This document shows positions 37,501 to 49,500 of a stretch of 64,000 nucleotides of DNA, piece by piece; position 1 is the first letter of the stretch, and each line of letters starts with the position of its first letter. The position numbers and the translations under genes were made by a program. Source of the stretch: Aplidium turbinatum (Eukaryota; Chordata; Ascidiacea; Aplousobranchia; Polyclinidae). Location of the stretch: positions 22,055,695-22,119,694 of the forward strand of contig OU964924.1 of assembly GCA_918807975.1 (NCBI GenBank), written 5' to 3'. The notes below the pieces were generated by a model that did no database searches, was not told the origin of the DNA, and saw only the letters and a program-made list of their open reading frames with translations.

Positions 37501-40500
37501 ACGTTGCTTCAACAATTGATGACATTAAATCAGCGTAACAAAGGTGAATTCTTCGCTAAGAATCGATAGGAGTACAGGTACTTCTACACTAATCACGCGC
37601 AATTTAGTTCAAGGTTTACGTCACAATGTCTGGCTTTGATCTCCGAGTAATAATGATACGGCAAGGTTGGTTACTAAATTAGATTATACGAGTAGGCTAT
37701 TACAGCAAGATGCAACAAAATTTGTTAAGTTTTGGTATTACAGTAAGAAAGAAAAGACCCAAGGAAAATTCACTTTCGCTCGCATGACACGCAAAAATAA
37801 ACCTCAAGAAAAAAGCCTGTGAAACTTTGCACAGCGGAAAATAGCAGCGTTGTGTAGAAATTTTCCGACTCCTGCCCAGTATTGTGACGCAATAAGCCAC
37901 ACGACCTCGTTCGGTGGAAATTAATCAGCTACACGGCGCTTTGACGCTTCAAGCGCAAGTCGTTGGTCTGATGAAAGCCTTTCAGAGTGACTTTACTGAT
38001 TTTTTAAAAGGCCTTCTAAAACCGTAGTTAGAGTTCTGAAATTTATTACCAACATAAAGTGATTATAAGCATGACGATCGACGGCTAAAACTGGTGTGTC
38101 CGCCGTGAGACTTGATTTGTCCGCCGAGATAGCTGCTCAGACCGGACACGTTTGTCCGCCGTCAACAAAACCGAATTTCGAGGCCTGTAGGCTACTTCGA
38201 ATTATGTGCTGGTCACTTTGAACTTTAGCTCTTAATACGCGTAGATACTAAACTGAGCAAACAGCACCTCGTTATTGACACTCCCAAGAAAAAACAAAGC
38301 GGAAGAAATCAAGAAAAACGTTTTTCAATCATTGTTACTATGCTTCAACGTCACCATGCTGGCGTTTATCAGCTACCGTACTTCTGTTTCTTTTGTTATC
38401 TTAGGAGCAGCGCTCTTGTTGCAACAAGCAGATCTTTTAAATGAGATCGATCCGCAATGAAGGTCAAACTAACGCAAATCTGAACTTAGAAACATTTGAT
38501 TTAGGATTTTTTTTAAATAATCTGCGGGGGGGCAGCCACCCCGAGCTAAATACACGGGGGGGCGCCGCCCCTCCGCCCCCCCGGAGTCGGCGCCTATGGG
38601 TGAGAGCACTGGTACGGCACTCGAAAGGGCGCTGGTTCGATACCGCTCAAGAGCATGCGGTGTGTCCTTGGCTGGACACTTAAGAGAAAGCCTAAAGGTG
38701 GACACGAAGATTGGTTTCCTTACCTTCCCGTCCACTTAAACTAGACATGACAAACAAAACCTAGAACCTCCTAGGGTCAGTTCTCTTTTTCTGAGCGGCA
38801 TTCATCTACCATCATGCACGTGTTTTTAAATCACGTATTTGAATGCCTTTGCTTTCAAATAAATAGAAATTTGAATCATGTGAAAGCGAGTTGTATCTCC
38901 ACTTGCTGTAACATTTTTTAAATGGATACTTTGGATACAAATTTTGGATACATTTTTAAACGGATTATTTGGATACAAGTTTTGCAAGTTAATGTATCTC
39001 GCAGTAATTACACACTTTTTGAACCAACTTGTATGAACTGGAGCATGTTTATCAATTATATTTGTTCATTGTAATCTTCAACTGCTGTATGTATATATTT
39101 TATGAAATTGAATGAATAATACTACAAATTTGCTATGAAAAAAGGATGTTTAATTTTAATGTGTATTTTTTTAAAGTTAGAGAGCATTTTAGTGTCACAG
39201 AAGATTGTGGCTATTGAACAGGCCAAAGCCGCGTAGCAGCCCTTAAAATTTGTTCAGTGCTCATGAATATGCTCATTAATAAACGTTTTGCTCAGTATTA
39301 CCCGAAGAACATTTCATAAGCACGGGATGGGCTGCGACAATAACTCGTTACAAAAGTTATACTTTTACACAACTTCACTTTGTTATAAATGTGCAAGTTG
39401 TTGGACCGATATTTCTGTTTATCATTAAGTTACTTTTACATTTCATTTTATTTGCATAGGCTGAGAGCCTTCCTGACGATACGATTCAGTCACTTCATTT
39501 TGTTGTTACAGAATGAGACATTGTATTTATTGGAATGGAAGTATGGAACCAAAGGCGTTGCCATTCTTGCAGGCGGCCAAGCGATGCCTAGAGATGATTA
39601 CATGTAGGTAGTAATGCAAAAAATTAAACAAATGCAACAAAATATTTATTTCAGAGATATTTATGTTCTCAAGCTGACATCTCTGAATCAATAAAAAATG
39701 ATGCATGAAAGAGTAAAAACATGCTTTTTAATAATTAAAAATAGTAAATGGACCAAATGCTAAGACATTTCTTACGATTGTTTCTACTGCACGCTGTCGT
39801 ATGAGGTAGAAAAGATAAAAGTAATTAAGTGAGTTGAAAATTTAAACTACTAAGTGTTAATTCGTTTACTTTAATTTTTGTTTAAAGCATGATCTTGTAA
39901 GCAGCATAACTAGAATTTAATATGTAAAATGGAAATAAACAGTTGAATATATCTGGTTGTTTTTATTGAAATACAGCTCAAGGTTTGTCAGCTAAATGGT
40001 CGAGTGAAAAGATTCTTTGCGCGACGTTTAAAAGGACGTCAGCTCGACGCCCTTCATGAACACTCGTGTGTCTCGGCAAGACGGGAAGTAGCTGACTAGA
40101 TGTCTTTTCGCTACTTTCAATCATCTGTTGTATTGCTTCTGTAATCGGAGTGCAGTCTATTGTACATTGTTGCATTTAGAGCAAGTTAAACATGATTGCT
40201 CATAAAACTGTGTATTTGTGTAGATCCAGAGCGGGGGTGAACAAAGATACGTACGACCTCACTCTGTCTGATGTCCAGCTTGATGACGCAGGAGATTATA
40301 TTTGCAGTGTGATTACCTCCGAAACATCTAAACAATCCACTGAACGTGTGGAAGTCTTTGGTAATTTTGATCTTATTGTATTTTCATGTTGTTTTGTTGT
40401 GTTTTTTCTAAAGGCGAAAAACTGGGACCATTGTTGTTTGTCTTAACTAATTACTAAACACTTTCTCTTCCAGTCAATCATTTGTGTTTGTATATGTTTA

Positions 40501-43500
40501 GCTCATAATTTGCAAATATGCAAAACTAAGGAACGCCACAAAGTTTCACATTATCCAAACATAAAAAACCTTCGGGTATTCTCCATCCAACAAAATTGGA
40601 CGTTTTCGGTACCCGCAAACCCCACATTAGGGTTAGTAAAAATCAATGAAAGTTATCTTTAAAGAACGTACGGTATGCTGCTTTACAAACTACCAACAAT
40701 ACTTTTGAAGTTAACCAGCGCACCTTAATATTGGACTACAGAAAAAAAACGTTACACTATTTGAAGAAAGGAATAAATGGGCATTGTGCAATTCAGTACC
40801 ATCACTGATATTTTGAAAGAAAAAAATTGATCTTTTTTCATTTGAAATCAATTCTTTCCTTGATTTTCAGTGTTTATTTGAAGTTTTTCGTTCCAATATT
40901 GTGATTTACATGTGGTTTGCGCAAAATTAGTTCTATGTTTTGAGATATGCTGCTGTTGAGTGTTTAGGTAGATTCATTACGTGATTTAATTCTTTAAAAG
41001 TTCAAAGGCGTCGGATGTGTTTGCTGACAAAGCGTCACTGTTTATACTGGTACCTCAAAAGCATTTGATGCTTGAGCCTTTTGTTGAGATATTCTTTCAC
41101 CACCTACTTTTGTTATGTCATTTATCAATAATATTCTCACCACCGGTGCTAAAGTGCTGTATACAGAATGCAGATCCTAAGTGCTAAAAAACTGTTGTTT
41201 TTTGCAAGACTTTTTAAGCGATGACACTGAACGGTTTAGCTGATACCTGAGATGTAGAAACTTGAAACCTTACAAAAAAGTTAACTAAAATCAATGCAAA
41301 GAGCACATAAACGGACCTTGATAGGTTTTACCAACTAAAACAAACAAAAAAAACTGCTGAATGGATTCGAAATCAAACAGAATTACGGATATTGCAATAA
41401 CCATTACACAAACTGCTTCTTGCCCTTTAACGAGGAGGAAACATAAAACAAAGCTATAGAATAGACTCTATACAGTCTATAGGTCCATTTTCGTTCTCTC
41501 TTTGAGAGTTACATTAAATGGTCATGAGCAAGTCACATAGCAACATATCTGAACAACAGATGGACTGACAAATTAACAGGTTGAACACCCTAAAAAACAA
41601 GGAAAGACAAAAGTCAGATGGAGACAAAATTGACAAAGTAGTTGCAACAACCAAATAGCATAAAAAACACACGATTAACTACATTGCCAAGAAACGAGCA
41701 AGCCGTTTGCTCAGCAGTGAGCTACCCCAGTGCTTAAAATGATGATTATGATGATCTATTGACACTGTTCATTAATTCCCGCCGAGGACGCCACTCACCC
41801 CTATTGTTCACCTGTCGAGAACAATGATGAGTAACGAGGTCTTTTCTTTGAGAGCAATACACATGAAAGATAAATTATTACGTCAGGGTCCATTAAGTTG
41901 AACCTTATTATATTTCTGTAATTGTTATCGCGTTTTAGTGAATCCTCGGTATCTCAGAGTCATATATCGCCGAAAGCTTGAGAGAATGACGATTCCATAA
42001 ACTGTGACAGTCCGACAGAGTAACATCTCAGTTTATTATGATTGTGTCTCGTAAAAGAAGCTTTTCTCGGCATGACAAAGTAAGTATGGTTCCGTTTCCC
42101 CAGCTAATCCGCGCATTTAGAAACACGTTGTATATAAAAGAAACACGCCAATATCCAGTTTTTGTTTTTTGTATTTTGTGGAAAGCAAATGGTATTTTGT
42201 CTCAATTACTATGTTCAGACACCAATATCCTGAACGGTGCCTCTTCACTTAACGTACTTCACGTACGTTGCATTAGGTGACCTGGTTTTAGGTTTTAGCT
42301 TCTGATTGTCAAAAAACGACAAATTAACATTTAAAATCAATCTTCTTCATGTCCGCGTAATGTTGTGTTACTGTCTCTGTTCACTATCTACACTGCACTT
42401 GTGAAAACGTGCAGTTTTCTTTATGTTTCGTACCAAACCTAAAATGATTCATAAACTCTACATGATTAAATGAAATAAAACACAATATTTCAAACTACGT
42501 GTACTGTTAAAAAGCAGAAGCGTGCGGGTATATTTAGCTCAGAAAGTAATTCTGACAATGCAGCGCGTTTGTTCAAATCTCAGCCCAATTTCCAATTGTT
42601 TTTAAGCTATGTTGAAACGATGTAAGAATAAACAACGTGTGCCGGCTTGGTTGCTCAACCACTATTCTTATTAGAATACCAGCTTGAGATTACACTTTTT
42701 TAATTTTAGAAGTATTTTTTTGCCAATACGCTTCTACGAATCGGTTTCCGAGCTAGGTTTTCTAGTGTTTTAAAACCGATTAAACTATAAGAAATCTTCT
42801 ATGAAAACTTTTCTAAAATTGTCTGCTTTCGAAGTGTCGACATGGCACATATTCCGATTATTTTCCATTTTAGCTCACTTTTATTTTCTTTCATATCTTT
42901 TTGAGATGCAAGCAAATTAATTGGATGAAACAATAGTAGCCAAATATTCAGAAGCTCCATGTCACAACAAATCAGTGTATGTAATGACGTAGCAAATGCA
43001 TTTAGTTTTTTACCATTTTCAAACCTATGTTGTTTATTTGGAACGTATTGCATGCACTGGGGATTGTAAGAAACAAAAGCAGACTGTATTGAAACGTTCT
43101 ACAATTTTCAAACAACTTTTGAAATGGTTTTGGTCGATCAAGTTTTTTTTTTTTTTTTAATTCACCGAACTCTCTCAGATTGCAAATGTTTTTAAATTGT
43201 AGGCTAACTTTTGATTGGTTCAAATCAAACAGATTTGTTGATAATTGTTTTATTGCATTTTTAAGTTTTATCCAAAGCAACAGCTTTACATTAGATGCTG
43301 ACCAGCTTAGTTATCCTATTGTGGAAAATATGTCGATTTTAATGATTTGTCAGTCAAAGGTTTTTCATATGCTTTTTTAATTTATTGTCAATTGATGCAT
43401 TCATTATTTCCTGATTTTTTGTTGCATTATCATTTGTTTGTAAACAATGTTTCTGCAAAATTTGCAAACAACCGAGGAGATATTACTGTTGCAATTTTTA

Positions 43501-46500
43501 GTTGTTCCTGAAGTTTCCGTTCAATCCATTCCGCTAGTTCTTGAAGGCGACTACGAGGCTACCCGTGAAAAAAAGAACTTGGCTGAATGCAAAGCAGTTG
43601 GTGGTAGTTTGCCCTTGTCAATGAAATGGTAATGTCATATTTCATCATATTGTCATCTTTGATCTTATTGTCATCTTTCATCATATTTCTCATTTATTTT
43701 TTATTGTAAATTGAAGTTGACAGCATAACTTGTATAGTTATTTGACTGGAAGGGTGTTTGACTGCTGATCGAGGAAAATTTTTCTGAAATAACAGAATTA
43801 AATTGTACCGAAATAGGTCAGGCCACTAAGGCAGACGGTAGTCGGACAAATCAGCAAGTGCTTCAACTCAGCAATTAAATTTTAGCTATTGCCAAGTCAG
43901 CAAATGATATATACGTGCTCACGTCGGACTTGCTTGGTCATCGCTTGTCAAACTTATTTTGCTGACTTGTGACATTCCAAGTTCTGGCTTGCTCAGTTTC
44001 ATCATTCCCAACTTCGGCCACTTGCTCAAATGTTTGCTAGTTCGGTTGTCACTGTCTTGCTCAGTGGTCACTTGCTAAGTTCAAAACTACTGGCTTGTAG
44101 AAAACTTGAGGCAGACAATATTATGTTCCTTTTTCGACTCACCTGAGGTAACTGATAAATGGTCCAGACTCTCAGTAACGTTACGCTTACACTTAGTGGT
44201 GTACGCAGGGGGAGGCTCACCCCTCCATGAGCTTAATATCCGAACTTTTGTATTGCTTACCATGGCATTGTTTAACGCGTTATCCTCTATTTTTCTTCAC
44301 CAGCGCAATTTATTAATGTGTTTTTTGTGTAAATCGAGTTTATTAAAGACGTATTTTTGTTTTGACATTGCGATAGACAATAATAAATTGCTGTATTGTC
44401 GTTCTGAGCTGAACCGTTGAGTTGACACATTAACACAAAGCTATCTGAATTTTGACAGGGTGAAGTTTTCAATCGTTATTGAAGTTTTGTGGTTTGTCTT
44501 AACTGAAACTTCAGTTATTGTCAATTCCAGTTTACTTCGTGTGTTCAGTTCAATCAGTGGCTGATCCAAGGGGGAGGGCGTTTGGGGCGATCACCCCTCT
44601 ATAACACAGAAAAACAACTTTATTCACGGTGTATTTGCAAGGCCGGATTAATGTTAACCTACACATCATTGTGTTTTGCTGAAACCGCCCCTCCCCCCTT
44701 CGACTGCTTTCTGGATTCTATCCGCTCAAAATTCAATTTTCAGGTTGCAGTACCTGTGTGCTGATGCAATCAAGCATAAGATCTTTCTTTAGGGACAGAG
44801 TTTTGTGGTCAGTAGCCTAAGTCATTCCTTGTACTATGAAAAAAGGTGCACTTTAAGAGCTATTTGAACTGTCAGTTATTCTGTTTATACAGTATGTTAA
44901 GCTTCAAATAGTTTAAGTTTTCATTTCATAAACTTGTTGTGTTTTTATCTGTTTTTAAGGGTTACGTTTCCTGAAAAAGATTTGGTGATTGGCGATAGCT
45001 TTCGCATGGACAATGTTAACCAAGACAACGAAAACCTCACCGACTCTTCTTTGTCTCTTCTCCTGCAGCCCGATCCTAGTCGAAACAACGGAAGAATGTT
45101 TGCTTGTGTAATAGAGGATGCCATCGGTAGAGAAACTTATCGTATTGTCACTACAGCGGTTACAAGTAAGTAGATAAGTTTACAGCTTTAATTAATAGTC
45201 CTAACACTCATTTAGATGTTACTCAATTAACCATTAAGTCAGCAAAGCTCTTGGCCAAGAAGTCAAGAACACAGTGGTGATACTGCACGCTACAAAAAGA
45301 GAACAAAAAAGCGAAAGGGTAAAAGGCCTGACTTACTTTTTTAGACATGTAGAATTCATGACGACAGAAACTCGACAGAATTCATGCTCTGAGCTACACA
45401 AAAGTGGAAGAATAAAATCTTAAGTACAAAGAGCATTACGTGACATAATCCTAGGTGTGCACGAAGGATGGTAGATTGTTTATTTATAAGCTATGACTAG
45501 TAACCATTAGCTTAGTAAAGTCATGATAGGTTAATAGATGTTCTTCACTGTTCAGTATTGTGAGCTTTTAAACCATTTTGATGTCATCTGAATAACTTTG
45601 CAAAAACATATATGCTTTTTGTTGCTATGGTAATGCTTGCGTGGTTGTTTAATGTTGTTTCGTGTGGGCTTTAGTGTGGTGCTACTGCTATTGCAACATC
45701 ACTTCAGTTAACGTAGCTTTTCTTAACTAAAATAGCAATCTTCACGCATTATCAAACTTTTCAACAACAAAAAATATGGTTGAATAGTCCACCAGCATAG
45801 ATTAGGTTTTGGGGATATTTAATCACTTTGTCATGAAGTATGCCACAGTCAACCACAAATGCGTTATACATCCCATGACTTCCTTGCCACGTGGACACTT
45901 ATTAATTGTTTTGGCATATCTTTAGCCTTTATTTGTCCGCTGCATAGCCGAGTGGTGAGAGCACTGGAACGGCAATTGAAAGGGCGCCGGTTTGACACCG
46001 CTTAAGAGCATGCAGCTGTGCCTTTGGCAAGACACTTAAAGGCATGCCTGAAGGTGGTCACTAAGATTGGTTTCCTTGCCTTCCCGTCCACTTAATCTAA
46101 ATCTTCAACCACCAGGTGTAAGCCTGGATTACAACCAAAAAAAACTTCAATACCAACCGTGACCCTAACCTCCAGCTTAAACCCCACGCTTACAATGTAA
46201 CTATGTTTTATTTTGGAAGTAAGAAGATTAAGACTTATTCAAGTGATAAAGGGTCCGATGACGATGCGTGATTAAACATCTCTGCATCCAATAGTGTATT
46301 TGTCGGCATTTTGCTTGTTGGGTTTGTCTTAAGCTAAACGTAGAATTAGCAACACACTCAGACTTGAAGTATGCCTTGTAGTGCTCACACTAACCTTCAT
46401 AGGGTTAAAATACTTGCATCATGTTTTCAAAATTCATCCATTTCAGTTTTCACGACCACCCCGCCTACAACAACAATGCAGGGTGAGGGCATGTTTGTTG

Positions 46501-49500
46501 CTATTGACAACGCATGGTGTCATCCACGAGTCGTCTTATTTATTTAATTTTTTTTTTGTATTATTTCAAACAGAAACTCTTGACATTTTGGCTTACAATA
46601 ACTTATACCAGAAATATGCTTGTCCTGCTGATTAATTCAATATAAAAATCTCAACTCCTGCAAAAAAAATCTGCAAAGAAAGAGTTACTTTACCTTGCCG
46701 AATTCATACTGTAAATAACTTTAGAAAATGGTGATGATGTTGTAGTAGCTTTTACTCTTTGGAATGTTTGCATGCATAGAAACATCAATTTCTGAATTGC
46801 GTTAACTTTGCATTGCTGTTTAATTAAAAAATGATCATACCAGAACAATTAAGGGAATCTTTAAAGCTAGCATGAAATTATATAACTAATGTAAAGAGGG
46901 CTCTATTGCAGCACTCGAAAGGGTGCAGGTTCGACACCGCTCAAGAGCATGTGGCTATGTTTTTAACAGAACACTTAAAGGCAACCTGGAGTAGACACGA
47001 AGATTGACTTCCTTGCCTTCCCGTCCATTTAATCCAAACCTTCAACCACCGGGCGTAAGCCTGAGTACAAGGAAAAAAAACTTAGATTCGCAAACTCTTT
47101 ATGTGCCAAGTTAACTTCACAATAACGCAATTGTGATGTTTGAAGCAGAAATGAACCCAAATCGAGAAATAAATCTTTGCCAGAATGAAAATTTGTATTT
47201 GTGCAAACTACCGGCTCTTGTTAAGCGAGAACTATTGCAGATTTAAGAAAAAGAAAGGGGCATTGTAATTAGCACAAGTCAGACGAATTAACCTTCTCTG
47301 ATGCATGTAATTTAAATTGAGTGGGCTACCATCTTTACAATCAGTCAACACCTGCACTATCTTATACCTCTGTGTTTTTTCTGTTCATGGTACGCAACAG
47401 TCATTTTGATTTTTCTTTTGTTTAGCATTTCCCAAGGTCGTTTCGTTTTCACCGGGTGACGGTGGTTCTACCAAAATTTCGCTTGGAAAAACACGAAGTT
47501 TCGACTGTGAGATGACAGGTGTCCCTTCTCCCTACGTTGTGTGGTACAAGGATGACACGACCAAGGTATGTCTCGTTCATCTACACTACAGTTAAAATAA
47601 CTTTTTTTACATGTGCTGTTTCCAGCTCAGTGTAGTGTTGCGTTTGTACAAAGTTTGAAGTATAATTTTATTCCTATTAATATGGTTTCTTAGTGGTTGC
47701 TCTCCTACTAAGAAGGGCTTTCAACGATTGTATTTTATTTTAATTTAGTATCATAGCCTACGTTTGATGTAAACTCACTTTCACCCAGACTCATCTTCAA
47801 TCTTCATTTAAGCACGAAATAACACATTCGGCATCATTTCTCTTCGTAAAGTAGTTGCTAAAACACAAACTAGTCTGCCTTTGAGCCGATTTTTTAAGCT
47901 GCTAAAAGGAAGCTAAAAAGACGAAGAAAATCTTTTTACAAAAACCTTCTAAGACAACGGCACACTGACTCCAACACCATGTGTTATTGCACATGACTAG
48001 AGAACTGTGTTCTGAAAGCTAGTGCGCTACCGCTACTACCACAACGAACTCACAGCATTAGACTAAGAAGTCGTTTGTATCTACAGATGTGATGGAAGCT
48101 AAAAGTTTAAAGCCTTCCTATTGCATTTCAGCTCACTGAAGGCGTTGGAGGAGCAGTGCTGACATTAACCGTGGAATCGTATGATGATGCTGGAAAGTAT
48201 ACTTGCGAAGGAACCAACAAAGAGGGAGCAATGTCTAATAGTTTCAAATTGTTGGTACAAGGTAAGACCTCCCCTGGTTTATTCTTACAATTATCTATAT
48301 ATTCTAAAATTGAGAGGTGGTTTAGAAAATCTCTATTGTTTGGTAACGGAGTAGGCTGCACTTGCAGTATATAACGTAAGGTTTTAGTAAACAAATAGCC
48401 CATTGAGCTATTTCAACCATTTACACTGTAGTTTCAAAAATTATAGCCTAATAATGTATAATTTCATGCATTTAACAATATAGCAAACAACAAATCTTGC
48501 AGTATCAATTGTGAAGCTGAATGCCGTAGTCCGAGACTCCTAGAGTGTTTAAAATCACGTAGGTCTGTTCGCTAATTTAATGTGTTCCGCTTTTCAAAAA
48601 AACTACTAATTTTTTTTAGGCCCTCCGGTAGTTTTTATTGAAGACAAAGGGTCCAATGACACCGAAGAAATCGTGATAAAGCCAGATGAGCAAATCGTGA
48701 GCCTATCATGTGAAGCGAGTGCTTTTCCACTGCCTGGTAAGTGTTGAGGTCTACCGACTTTTTTTTCTTCGATTTAGTTATGAAATGAATACGTGTATTT
48801 TTTGATCCCTCAGCAACTGCACCATCTCTTATCTTTTCATCTCAACAGTGCTTTGTTGTTTTGTTTGCATATGTTCAGTTGTGAAAAGCCGGTCAGGCGA
48901 CTATTGATAATTTCGAAGAAAATAAAAGCAAAGTAATTTTACTGATAACTTCCTTTTGTAGAAATCACATGGGAGGTAGAAACAGTGAACATGTCAGAGG
49001 CACTTGTCGAAGAGAATCATTCTGTTGATGAAAACGTAGTGATCAGCACTGTCAACCTTTCGCTCTTCCATGCAAACGGTGACACAAAGCGAGTGAAATG
49101 TGTCGCTATCAACACTCTGGGCACGTCAACAAAAGATTTCATAATTAATCGCGGTAAGTAGTTTTGATAGCAGTCGCTAGTAATCTTGCAGACACATGGA
49201 TTCAGATTGTGGGAAGGTGTTTGTGCTAAAACTTGAGATTGCTTACCCAAGGCGGATTTACTCACGTTGAACTTTAGGTTTTTGTGGTTAGAAAATTCAG
49301 TTATTAATTTGAACTAATTTCAGTTGTTAAAGAATTTTGTCGCGTAAAACATTAAGTTCTATAAAAAAAAAAAGTAATATAATGTTATTTACTGCTATGT
49401 AACGGTTCCGACAAGTTTCATGCAAAGTCAGCTGCTTGTGCAAGATATATCTTGCTAAACTTTACATGTACCGTAGCACAAGCTACAGTAACAACATATG

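Larger units (their letters stand above)
37079..38765 (+). mobile_element. tRNA-derived SINE, family B, split by a nested insertion
   Basis: Head at 37079-37104 (GGCTGTATAACCGAGAGG) and remainder at 38607-38765 (ACTCGAAAGGGCGCTGGTTC, CCGTCCACTT). Comparison with the copies at 45935 and 46905 shows they were one SINE before a 1.5-kb element landed in it. Confidence 0.7.

Noticed and set aside
43860-44100. Recurring CTTGCT-type words that suggest a satellite
   Set aside because: Spacing and sequence vary too much to call a tandem array.
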